The notes under the pieces were generated by a model that did no database searches, was not told the DNA's origin, and was given only the letters and a program-made list of their open reading frames with translations. A stretch of 64,000 nt of DNA, taken from contig NZ_SLVB01000005.1 in assembly GCF_004341845.1 (NCBI RefSeq), positions 62,001 through 126,000 on the forward strand, written 5' to 3'. Below, in pieces: positions 24,530-32,517 of the stretch. This DNA is from Novosphingobium sp. PhB165 (lineage in GTDB: Bacteria > Pseudomonadota > Alphaproteobacteria > Sphingomonadales > Sphingomonadaceae). The first letter of the stretch is position 1; each line of letters starts with the position of its first letter. A program made the translations under genes and the position numbers.

Positions 24530-26140
24530 TTGAACGCGTTGCGCAACTTTATCGAGCAGATAGGCCTGCGCCGGGCCCTGCTGATGGGGGGCGTGGCCCT
24601 CGCAATGCTCGGGGGGCTCGCCTGGATGGCGCTGCGCACGCCCGCGAGCGAGATGGGCTACCTCTACTCCGATCTCGATCCCGCCGCTGCCCAGTCGATC
24701 ACCGAAAAGCTGAAGGCGCAGAACGTGCCGTTCCAGCTTTCGGCCGATGGCAGCGCGGTCATGGCCCCGGTGGACAAGCTGGCCGAGCTGCGCATGTCGC
24801 TGGCCGGCGAACAGCTTGGCGGCAAGATCGGTTACGAAGTGCTCGATTCCGAGGAGCCTTTCGGGGTTTCCTCCTCGCGCGCCAAGCTCAACGAAACCCG
24901 CGCGATCGAAGGCGAACTCGCCCGCTCGATCGAGACGGTGGAGAAAGTGAGCAAGGCCCGCGTCCACATCGTCATGCCCGAGCGCGCGATGTTCGAGACC
25001 GAACCGCGCAAGGCCAGCGCCGCCGTGACCGTGAAGACGATGGGCCGCCTGCCGAACGAGACGGTGCAGGCGATCCGTTATCTCGTGTCCTCATCGGTGC
25101 CCGATCTCACGCCCGACGCCGTGTCGATCGTCGATCAAACCGGTGCGCTGCTGGCGCGCGCGGGCGATGCCGGGGCCGGTGGCTCGGGCGATCTCGAAGA
25201 GCGCCAGTCGGCCATCGAGGGACGTCTGCGCGACGAGATCGAGGCGATGCTCGCGCCGATCGTAGGCCAGGGCAAGGTGCGCGCCGAAGTCGCCGCCGTG
25301 CTGGAACGCGATCAGGTCCGCGAGGAATCGGAATCCTACGATCCCGACAAGCAGGTCGTCGCGCATCAGGTCACGGTCGAATCGAACGACCAGAATGACG
25401 AGAACGGCGCCGGCGCACAGGGCGCCTCCGTGAGCACGCAGCTTCCCGACAACCAGGCCAATATTGCCGGCAGCGGCGGCAGCAACCGCCGCGCCGCCCG
25501 CAACGAGACCTCGGAAGATACCACTTACCAGAACAGCCGCACCCAGAAGGTCGCGGTGCGCAATCCCGGCCAGCTCAGCCGTCTGACCGTTGCCGTGATG
25601 GTGGACGGTGGGCCGCAGGGCCTGCCTGCCCCGCAGATCCAGCGCCTGCAGCGACTGGTCGAGAACGCGGTGGGCTTCGATGCCTCGCGCGGGGACAGCG
25701 TGGTCGTGGAGAACATGGCGTTCAACGCGCCGCAGGATGTCGACAGCGCGTCCGCCGGTCTGCCGTTCGGCCTGACCTGGGACCGTCTGTTCGACGTGTT
25801 CAAGATCGTGCTTGTCGGCGGCATCGTCCTGATCGGCCTGCGCATGCTGAAGCCCAAGCTGATGCCGCCGCCGCCGCTGCTTGAAGGCGTGGTCGAACCG
25901 CGCCTGGCCGATGGCGAGATGCTGTCGCTGGGCGAACGCGCGGCCGACGGCGATCCCGATGCGCTGCGCCGCCTTGAAGAGCTGCGCGGAGAGAATGGCG
26001 AGCCGCTGCTCGATCAGGAAATCGCGCTGGCTCAGGTCGATGGCCGCATCAAGCTCTCCGCCTTGCGCCGCATCGGTGATGCCATCTCCTCCAGTCCCGC
26101 CGAATCCGCTTCGGTGATCCGCCAATGGATGAACAGTTGA
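24530..26140 (+). CDS. fliF: Flagellar MS-ring protein FliF
   Basis: FliF builds the membrane ring on which the flagellum is assembled. The 536-residue product has a first membrane helix (RALLMGGVALAMLGGLAWMAL), YscJ-type ring domains with LNETRAIEGELARSIETVEKV shortened as RAIEGELARSIE and VHIVMPER, a Gln/Asn-rich loop, a second helix near VFKIVLVGGIVLIGLRML, and the FliG-binding C-terminus ending SVIRQWMNS. It starts at TTG after AGAGGCG. The usual order is fliF before fliG; here it follows fliG and fliH. Confidence 0.95.
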   Translation: MNALRNFIEQIGLRRALLMGGVALAMLGGLAWMALRTPASEMGYLYSDLDPAAAQSITEKLKAQNVPFQLSADGSAVMAPVDKLAELRMSLAGEQLGGKIGYEVLDSEEPFGVSSSRAKLNETRAIEGELARSIETVEKVSKARVHIVMPERAMFETEPRKASAAVTVKTMGRLPNETVQAIRYLVSSSVPDLTPDAVSIVDQTGALLARAGDAGAGGSGDLEERQSAIEGRLRDEIEAMLAPIVGQGKVRAEVAAVLERDQVREESESYDPDKQVVAHQVTVESNDQNDENGAGAQGASVSTQLPDNQANIAGSGGSNRRAARNETSEDTTYQNSRTQKVAVRNPGQLSRLTVAVMVDGGPQGLPAPQIQRLQRLVENAVGFDASRGDSVVVENMAFNAPQDVDSASAGLPFGLTWDRLFDVFKIVLVGGIVLIGLRMLKPKLMPPPPLLEGVVEPRLADGEMLSLGERAADGDPDALRRLEELRGENGEPLLDQEIALAQVDGRIKLSALRRIGDAISSSPAESASVIRQWMNS

Positions 26141-26151
26141 AAGGCCCCCGC

Positions 26152-26514
26152 ATGAGCGACGACCTCGAACCCCGCCAGCTCGCCCCGGCGTTCCTGAACG
26201 ACGACGATGCGCCTGCCGGCGATTTCACCGAAGCGCGCCCCTGGACCCCGCGTCCCGAGACGCCGCCGACGCCCGACGATCTTCAGGCCGTGTTCGACGT
26301 GCCGGTGAAAGTGCAGGCCGTGCTCGGCCGCTCGCGGATGGACATCGGCGATCTGCTGCGGCTCAAGCCCGGCATGGTGGTCGAACTCGACCGCCGCGTG
26401 GGTGAGCCGGTGGACATCTTCGTCAACAACCGCCTGATCGCGCGCGGCGAAGTGGTGCTGATCGACAGCACGCTGGGCGTGACGCTCACCGAAATCGTGA
26501 GGCAGGACGGATGA
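26152..26514 (+). CDS. fliN: FliN switch protein (copy 2)
   Basis: The product of about 120 residues has a variable Pro/Asp-rich N-terminus and a C-terminal SpoA domain: VFDVPVKVQAVLGRSRMDIGDLL, VVELDRRVGEPVDIFVNNRL, and ARGEVVLIDSTLGVTLTEIV. This is the canonical FliN architecture and is closer to typical FliN than copy 1. The ATG at 26152 follows AAAGG by 8 bases; an earlier ATG at 26125 within fliF would add nine residues. It overlaps the next gene by four bases. Confidence 0.92.
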   Translation: MSDDLEPRQLAPAFLNDDDAPAGDFTEARPWTPRPETPPTPDDLQAVFDVPVKVQAVLGRSRMDIGDLLRLKPGMVVELDRRVGEPVDIFVNNRLIARGEVVLIDSTLGVTLTEIVRQDG

Positions 26515-27017
26515 TACCGTCCGGCAAATCCGACGCGGTTGTCGATCCCGGCCCCGAACCCGGAACCGAGCTGAGCGCCGAGGCGCCACCTGCCGATGCC
26601 ACCCGGCTCATGCTGGTCGGAGAGCTGGGCACGGCGATGGGGCTGGCGGTGGAGATGGTGCGCGGCTCGGCCGCCAGCATCGCGGTCGGTACCGCCGGCG
26701 GCGCGATCCGCGAGACCTGGCGCTGCGGCGGCGATGTCGCGGTGATCGAATTCGCGGTGGACCTGCCCGACGTGATGGCGCGCCTGCGCGGCGAAAGGCC
26801 GGGCAAGCTGGTGTTCCGTCGTGCAGTCAGCGGGCTGGTGGGCCACAGCATCGATCATGTCGAGCGTGAGCTGATCCTCCAGACGCTGGAACGCTGCGCG
26901 GGCAACCGCACCAGCGCGGCGTCGATGCTGGGCATCTCGGTGCGCACCATGCGCAACAAGCTGCGCACCTTCCTGGCCGACGGGCAAGTGCTGCCGCCGG
27001 GGCTGGTCCGCCACTAG
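26511..27017 (+). CDS. FlbD-like Fis-type regulator lacking the AAA+ domain
   Basis: The 168-residue protein has an N-terminal domain (about 31-95) and, joined directly, a Fis-type HTH (about 117-155: ERELILQTLERCAGNRTSAA, then SMLGISVRTMRNKL), which is the DNA-binding end of FlbD/NtrC-type activators. The approximately 240-residue sigma-54 AAA+ ATPase domain with GAFTGA is absent, so it cannot remodel sigma-54 promoters. It could act as a DNA-binding modulator or repressor of flagellar genes. The frame is continuous, with no sign of a deletion scar, and the stop is followed by the flhA upstream region. It sits between fliN and flhA. Confidence 0.85.
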   Translation: MIPSGKSDAVVDPGPEPGTELSAEAPPADATRLMLVGELGTAMGLAVEMVRGSAASIAVGTAGGAIRETWRCGGDVAVIEFAVDLPDVMARLRGERPGKLVFRRAVSGLVGHSIDHVERELILQTLERCAGNRTSAASMLGISVRTMRNKLRTFLADGQVLPPGLVRH

Positions 27018-27118
27018 CGGCCGCCCGCGGTGCCTCTTCGGTTCCGTCTCTCCTGTCCTGATGCTGCCGGGCGCCGTCCGGTCCGCTTCCAACCGCCGTC
27101 CATATATCGGGTAACGCG

Positions 27119-29215
27119 ATGAAAGCCCTTGTCCTTCCCAGGCTAGACCAGTTGATGGCGCGATTGGGCCCCAGCCGCGATCTTGCGCTGGCGCTCGGCG
27201 TCACGGCGATCATCGCCATGCTCATCCTGCCGATGCCCGGCTGGATGCTCGACATGGGCCTTGCCCTCTCGATCACTGCCTCGGTGCTGATCCTGATGAC
27301 GGCGCTGTTCATCGAGAAGCCGCTCCAGCTTTCCAGCTTCCCGACGATCCTGCTGATCGTGACGATGCTGCGGCTGGGCCTCAACCTTGCCTCGACCCGC
27401 CTGATTCTCGGCCACGGGCATGAGGGGCACCATGCGGCGGGCGGCGTGATCGCGGCCTTCGGCGAGTTCCTGATGGGCGGCGAGACCGTCATCGGCCTCA
27501 CCATCTTCGCGATCCTCGTCGTCATCAACTTCGTGGTCATCACCAAGGGCGCGGGCCGCATCGCCGAAGTGGCGGCGCGCTTCAGCCTCGATGCCATGCC
27601 CGGCAAGCAGATGGCGATCGACGCCGATCTCAACGCCGGCACCATCACCGAGGCGCAGGCCCGCGAACGCCGCGCCGAGATCGAGGCCGAGAGCGGCTTC
27701 TACGGCGCGATGGACGGTGCCTCCAAGTTCGTGAAGGGCGATGCCGTCGCCGGCCTGTTGATCACCGCGATCAACATCGTCGTCGGCCTCATCATCGGCG
27801 TGGCCATCCACGGCGTGCCGTTCAGCGAAGCCTTCAAGACTTACACGATCCTCACCGTCGGCGACGGCCTTGTCAGCCAGATCCCGGCGCTCATCGTCTC
27901 GACGGCGGCGGGCCTGCTGGTCTCCAAGGGCGGCGTCACCGGCAAGACCGGCGCGGCGCTGGGCGAGCAGCTTGGCCGCTATCCCAAGGCGTTCGGCATC
28001 GTTGCCGCGCTGATGGGCACGCTGTCGCTGATGCCCGGCCTGCCGTTCATCCCCTTCGCCACGCTGGCCGGGCTCTGCGGCTGGGCTGCCTGGACGATGA
28101 CCAAGAAGGCCGAAGCTGAAGTCGTGCGCGAGCGGATCGAAGCCGCGCAGAACAAGCAGCGCGAGGCGGCGCAGGCGGAAGAGCCGATTGCCCGCACGCT
28201 CGCCATCGACGCGCTGCGCATCGAACTCGGCTACGGACTGCTGCCGCTGATCAACGACGCCAGTGCCGAGCCGCGCCTGGACGATCAGGTCAAGGCGCTG
28301 CGCCGCCAGATGGCGATCGATTTCGGCTTCGTGCTGCCCGCCGTCCGCATTCTCGACAACATGGCGCTCCAGCCCAACGAATATATCGTCTTCGTCAAGG
28401 AGACCGAGATTGCGCGCGGCGAACTGCGCATCGGCAAGCTGCTCGTCATCAATGCGGCGGGCGGCGAGACGGGCCTGCGCGGTGAGCCGACCAAGGAACC
28501 GGTGTTCCAGCTTCCGGCGCTGTGGATCGACCGCGAGATGCGCGAGGAAGCGGGCTTCCGGGGCCTCACTGTGGTCGATTGCGGCACTATCGTCACCACC
28601 CACCTGACCGAGATCGTCAAGGACAACATCGCCGATCTGCTCTCCTATACCGAGACGCAGAAGCTGTTGAGCGAAGTCCACAAGGAAACCGAGAAACTGA
28701 TCGCGGATCTGATCCCGGCCAAGATTTCGATCTCGGGCGTGCAGCGGATCCTGCAGAACCTGCTTTCGGAAAGCGTCTCTATCCGCGACGTGCCGACAAT
28801 CCTCGAAGGCATCGCGGAATCGACGGCGATGACCAACAATCTCACGCAAGTGACCGAGCATGTGCGCGCCCGCCTTGCCCGGCAGATCTCGGCCCAGCAG
28901 ACGTTCGACGGGACGATCCCCATCGTCACGCTGGGCGGCGAATGGGACGAGGCCTTCGGCGAGGCCATCGTCGGGCAGGGCGACGACCGCCATCTGGCCA
29001 TGGCGCCCTCCAGCTTGCAAGCGTTCATCGCCGCCGTGCGCGAGTCCTACGACCGCTTCGCCGCGCAGGGCGAGATCCCGTGCCTCCTCACCAGCCCGCC
29101 GCTGCGGCCCTTCGTCCGCTCGATCATCGAGCGCGTGCGCCCGGCGACCGTGGTGCTCTCGCAAAACGAGATCCACCCGCGCGCGCGTCTGCGCAGCCTT
29201 GGCACGATCGGGTGA
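27119..29215 (+). CDS. flhA: Flagellar export gate protein FlhA
   Basis: FlhA is the large export gate subunit and chaperone docking platform. The 698-residue product has eight or so membrane helices in the first 330 residues, with the FHIPEP-like stretch ARFSLDAMPGKQMAIDADL, ARERRAEIEAESGFYGAMDG and KGDAVAGLLI, then a cytoplasmic domain. The ATG at 27119 follows a 101-base gap after the FlbD-like gene, which contains CATATATCGGG. Confidence 0.96.
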   Translation: MKALVLPRLDQLMARLGPSRDLALALGVTAIIAMLILPMPGWMLDMGLALSITASVLILMTALFIEKPLQLSSFPTILLIVTMLRLGLNLASTRLILGHGHEGHHAAGGVIAAFGEFLMGGETVIGLTIFAILVVINFVVITKGAGRIAEVAARFSLDAMPGKQMAIDADLNAGTITEAQARERRAEIEAESGFYGAMDGASKFVKGDAVAGLLITAINIVVGLIIGVAIHGVPFSEAFKTYTILTVGDGLVSQIPALIVSTAAGLLVSKGGVTGKTGAALGEQLGRYPKAFGIVAALMGTLSLMPGLPFIPFATLAGLCGWAAWTMTKKAEAEVVRERIEAAQNKQREAAQAEEPIARTLAIDALRIELGYGLLPLINDASAEPRLDDQVKALRRQMAIDFGFVLPAVRILDNMALQPNEYIVFVKETEIARGELRIGKLLVINAAGGETGLRGEPTKEPVFQLPALWIDREMREEAGFRGLTVVDCGTIVTTHLTEIVKDNIADLLSYTETQKLLSEVHKETEKLIADLIPAKISISGVQRILQNLLSESVSIRDVPTILEGIAESTAMTNNLTQVTEHVRARLARQISAQQTFDGTIPIVTLGGEWDEAFGEAIVGQGDDRHLAMAPSSLQAFIAAVRESYDRFAAQGEIPCLLTSPPLRPFVRSIIERVRPATVVLSQNEIHPRARLRSLGTIG

Positions 29216-29254
29216 GGGGAGGGCCTTTCGACCGGAAAGGCGCAAACCACTCTA

Positions 29255-29262
29255 TTATAGGA
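29255..29262 (-). promoter_or_regulatory. TCCTATAA box (minus strand) before fliK
   Basis: CTATTATAGGAAG lies 36 bases before the fliK ATG, i.e. TTCCTATAATAG on the minus strand. The orientation is opposite to the gene, so if it is a recognition site it may be an operator rather than a -10 element here. A 7-bp hairpin (GCCTTTC/GAAAGGC) lies just upstream after flhA. Confidence 0.4.
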
Positions 29263-29297
29263 AGTAGCCGGTCGACGCCGGCGCAGGGTAGCGACAC

Positions 29298-30866
29298 ATG
29301 ACAGTTTCCATCAATCCCGCGTTTCCGATGGTCGCACCCGCTGCGAGCGCTGCCAGCACGCCCCGTCCGGCCGACAACTCGGCGGGTGGCGACGACGGCA
29401 AGGCCGCGTCCTTCGGAACGATGGTGGATCACGCGGCCGACGATAGCGACAGCCGTCCGGCGCCCAGTCGCCCGGTAAAAAGCGACCGGCCCGCCAAGGC
29501 GGCTCAGTCCAAATCTGATTCCCCGGCAAAGTCGGGTTCCACGGCGTCCAAGGATGCGGCCTCCGGGAAGGACGATGCGGCCACCCAAGCCGCCCCGGCC
29601 GAGACGGCAACCGCCGATGTCGCTGCCGATACGCTGGCGGCCGCCGAGGAAACGGTGCCCGCTATCGAGACCGTACCTGCCGAAGATGCGGGCGCGGCGC
29701 TGACGCCGGACCCGGCCGCGACATTGGGTCAGAACGGCGCGCAGGCTGCGACGCCGCTCGCGGCCAAGCCGATGAACATGGCTTCGCACAAGGCCGCAGC
29801 CGGAAAGCAGGCAGCATTGGCATTGGCCGAAGCCGCTGAGCCTGCCGCCGCCGCCGATGCGGCACCTGCCGAAACCACCGGCACCGGTGATGCCAAGGCA
29901 GGCGAAACCACAGAGCCGGGCAAGGCCGATGACCGCGCCCATTCCGCCGATGCGGACGATCAGACCGTGCCGCTGCCGATCCTACCGCAGGCCGGTGCCC
30001 AACTGGCCGCTACAGCGGCCACCACCACGACCGCGCAGGTGGCTCTGGCCGGAACACCGCAAGCCGTAGCCGGGAACACGGCCGACGCTTCGGAGGGCAA
30101 GGACGCCAAGGGCAAGGTCGAGGGCGGTCCCGCTGTCACGCTCGCCTCGGCAGCATCCGCGCGCGGACCCGCAAAGCAGGCAGCGTTCGGTGCCACGACC
30201 GAGGCAACCGGTACGAGCACCAGCACGGGGCACGCTGCGGGAGACGCCACCGCGACCACGCATGACGCCGGTCTGGCGGCTGCCGATCCGGCTCCGGCGA
30301 ACGGTTCGACATTGTCGGCCCCGGTGCTGTCGCAGACATTCGCCGCCGCTGTGAGCCGTCCGGCCGCACTGCCTTATCCTGCCGCCGCGCAGAATGCCGC
30401 GCAGTCCGCGACGGTGACCGTGCGCGAGGGACAGTTCGGCACCGACATGGGCGTGCAAATCGCCCGCGCGCTCGACAAGGGCGGCAACGATCTGCTGATC
30501 AAGCTGGACCCCCGCGACATGGGCCGGATCGATGTGCGCCTCTCGTTCGACCATCAGGGCGTGCTGCGCGCGGTCATGTCGGCGGACAGCACCACGGCCA
30601 CCGACATGCTCCGCCGTGAAAGCACCGATCTCAACCGCGCGCTGGCCGATGCGGGCATCCGTGCCGACAGCCAGTCGCTGCGGTTCGATACGCGCGCCGG
30701 TGGGCAGGGCATGGGGCAGGGCACCGGTCAGGGCAATGGCCAGAGCGGCAGTCAGGGCGGTCAGCGCTGGCAGGGCCAGCAGGCCCAATCGGATGGATTC
30801 AGCGGGGGCGACGACCCGGCCTACCGGTCGCTCAGGAGCAGCGGCCACGTCGATCTCATGGCATAG
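29298..30866 (+). CDS. fliK: Flagellar hook-length control protein FliK
   Basis: FliK measures hook length and triggers the export switch through FlhB. The 522-residue product has a long Ala/Thr/Pro/Lys-rich N-terminal region of low complexity (about 1-370) and the conserved C-terminal domain (about 380-490): LLIKLDPRDMGRIDVRLSFD, then LRRESTDLNRALADAGI. A Gln/Gly-rich tail follows. It is longer than the enterobacterial protein, mostly due to the linker. It is followed by flgD after 12 bases. Confidence 0.9.
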   Translation: MTVSINPAFPMVAPAASAASTPRPADNSAGGDDGKAASFGTMVDHAADDSDSRPAPSRPVKSDRPAKAAQSKSDSPAKSGSTASKDAASGKDDAATQAAPAETATADVAADTLAAAEETVPAIETVPAEDAGAALTPDPAATLGQNGAQAATPLAAKPMNMASHKAAAGKQAALALAEAAEPAAAADAAPAETTGTGDAKAGETTEPGKADDRAHSADADDQTVPLPILPQAGAQLAATAATTTTAQVALAGTPQAVAGNTADASEGKDAKGKVEGGPAVTLASAASARGPAKQAAFGATTEATGTSTSTGHAAGDATATTHDAGLAAADPAPANGSTLSAPVLSQTFAAAVSRPAALPYPAAAQNAAQSATVTVREGQFGTDMGVQIARALDKGGNDLLIKLDPRDMGRIDVRLSFDHQGVLRAVMSADSTTATDMLRRESTDLNRALADAGIRADSQSLRFDTRAGGQGMGQGTGQGNGQSGSQGGQRWQGQQAQSDGFSGGDDPAYRSLRSSGHVDLMA

Positions 30867-30878
30867 GACACCAGCAGC

Positions 30879-31559
30879 ATGACCACGATCTCGAACACTT
30901 CGTCCTCAAGCGGCTCGTCCTCGACGACCGATCCGACTGCGGCCTCCACCACGAGCCTGCTGTCGGACTACAACCTGTTCCTCAAGCTGCTGACCACGCA
31001 GATGACCAACCAGGATCCGCTCAACCCGACCGACACCTCGGAATATACGCAGCAGCTGGTGCAGTATTCGCAGGTGGAGCAGTCGATCCAGCAGAACTCG
31101 AAGCTGAGCGACATCCTCACCCAGCTCAGCTCGCAGGACATGGCGCAGGCTTCCAGCTTCATCGGCAAGGAAGCGCGCTTCGATTCCCCGGTGGCGGGTC
31201 TGGGCGACGATCCGGCGCACTGGACGTATTATGTGGATGGCACGCCTACGGCGGTCACCGCGACGATCTCCGATTCCAACGGCAAGGTGGTCCAGACGGT
31301 CACGCTCGATCCCACCGCGCAGGGCACTTACGAGTGGGACGGTACCCAGGCTGACGGCACCAAGGCGGCGAACGGCGCCTATACGCTGGCGGTCACCGCA
31401 ACCGATGCGGCGGGCGACACGCTCGATACGACGATCAACTCGGTGGCGAAGGTCTCCGACGTGGTGACGGATGGTTCGACGATCATGCTGGGCGTCAACG
31501 GCATCCGCATGTCGGTCGACGGGCTGGTGGCAATCGCCGCGTCCGGCACCAACATCTGA
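30879..31559 (+). CDS. flgD: Flagellar hook cap protein FlgD
   Basis: FlgD caps the growing hook. The 226-residue protein has the N-terminal Ser/Thr-rich start, the signature LLTTQMTNQDPLNPTDTSEY, FIGKEARF, and a C-terminal Ig-like domain (about 100-200) with YEWDGTQADGTKAANGAYTL and TLDTTINSVAKV. It follows fliK. No flgE or other hook gene follows it in the window. Confidence 0.95.
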   Translation: MTTISNTSSSSGSSSTTDPTAASTTSLLSDYNLFLKLLTTQMTNQDPLNPTDTSEYTQQLVQYSQVEQSIQQNSKLSDILTQLSSQDMAQASSFIGKEARFDSPVAGLGDDPAHWTYYVDGTPTAVTATISDSNGKVVQTVTLDPTAQGTYEWDGTQADGTKAANGAYTLAVTATDAAGDTLDTTINSVAKVSDVVTDGSTIMLGVNGIRMSVDGLVAIAASGTNI

Positions 31560-31701
31560 TGCCCGCCGGCGGCGACGGGGCTGGCGGGCCCCGTCGCCGC
31601 ATTGGCGTTCAAGATGGGTGGAGGCTGTTCGACAGCATATAGGCAGCGCCGTCGCGGCGCACATCTACCAGCCCGGTTTGCGACCCTCGGGCTTCGTATC
31701 T

Positions 31702-31735
31702 ATCAAGGCCGGCGTTGCCCAACGCCGGCCTTGAT
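31702..31735. terminator. Strong hairpin after flgD
   Basis: A perfect 16-bp inverted repeat (ATCAAGGCCGGCGTTG and its complement) with a two-base centre lies 143 bases after flgD and 21 bases before the end of the convergent gene. There is no T run, so it may be a bidirectional terminator that works with rho. Confidence 0.6.
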
Positions 31736-31755
31736 CGTGTCTGTAGCGCCGGGCG

Positions 31756-32085
31756 TCAGCGCGATGCGGTCATCGCCACAAGGTCTGCGCCATCGTCGGC
31801 TCCCTCATTGCCGAGCGCCACGTCAAGGCGTGTGCAGCCTGGCACATGCTCGGGCAGCGCCAACACCATGAGGCAATCGGCGATCGACGGATCATCGGCA
31901 GGACCGATCATCTCGGCGACATCATCCTCGCAAATTCCGGGTTGAGCCAGACAGCGCAAGGCGGCTGCCTGCCAGAGCTTGCCAGGAGAATCGACTCTCA
32001 GTTTGAGAGAGAACCAGTATTCGATCTGCGACATTGCATAACAGTCGATGTTTTCCACGCGCCCCGAAGGTAAATTTTTCGTCAT
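31756..32085 (-). CDS. Hypothetical protein, about 109 residues
   Basis: I do not recognise this protein. It starts best at ATG 32085, with GAGAG 4-5 bases upstream, and reads MTKNLPSGRVENIDCYAMS, then QIEYWFSLKLRVDSPGKLW, a helical stretch with GICEDDVAEMIG, and SIADCLMVLALPEHVPGCTR. It has several Cys residues, no membrane helix and no signal peptide. Composition and codon use look like a real gene. It is convergent with flgD and could be a flagellar-region regulator, but nothing in the sequence says so. Confidence 0.6.
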   Translation of the reverse strand: MTKNLPSGRVENIDCYAMSQIEYWFSLKLRVDSPGKLWQAAALRCLAQPGICEDDVAEMIGPADDPSIADCLMVLALPEHVPGCTRLDVALGNEGADDGADLVAMTASR

Positions 32086-32517
32086 TATACTCTCAAGAAT
32101 ACATCCCGCTGTGCTTGATGTGTCCGCGCCCCTCGGACCCTGGGAGTGTTTGATCATCACGAATGACCAATGGCTTTCGTATACTACGCAACCAACTAAG
32201 GGATTTCCCTTATGGGTTTTATGAGGGGGGGTGGAGGCGTTAAAAATGTATATTTTCTGGATGGTTATCCCCGCATATGGGGGTTTTTCCCTATATCGTT
32301 ACCGACCCGAAAATTACGCCCCGCAGACCGTTTCGGAGCGTCGCCCCTAACGACCGGGCGTGACCGATATATGACCGCCGGGCGGGAGAGCCCGGCATGG
32401 CTTCTTGTCCGGAAGGTATACACGACAAGACGCCCGCCGCGTGTGCGACGGGCGTCTTGTCATTCGCCTCGGGAAGGCCGTCCGGCGCCTGCCCGAAAGG
32501 GCGGCGCCGGATCGCGA
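32086..32517. other. Intergenic region with palindrome and hairpin, AT-rich in part
   Basis: The gap contains the palindrome TAAGGGA-TT-TCCCTTA (32197-32212), which lies 112 bases upstream of the minus-strand hypothetical protein and could be an operator. It also holds an AT-rich stretch (GGGTTTTTCCCTATATCG) and the terminator-like hairpin described separately. I see no credible gene here. Confidence 0.5.
32424..32461. terminator. Hairpin after the HAD-type gene
   Basis: GACAAGACGCCCG and CGGGCGTCTTGTC form a perfect 13-bp stem with a 12-base loop, 57 bases beyond the stop of the minus-strand HAD gene. No T run follows on either strand. Confidence 0.6.

Noticed and set aside
26511..27017. 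Truncated pseudogene of full-length flbD
   Set aside because: The frame is continuous with overlap to fliN, and no remains of the ATPase domain are seen, so it looks like a stable short form.
27143..29245. 700-residue minus-strand frame opposite flhA
   Set aside because: A shadow; flhA is full length with all family motifs.
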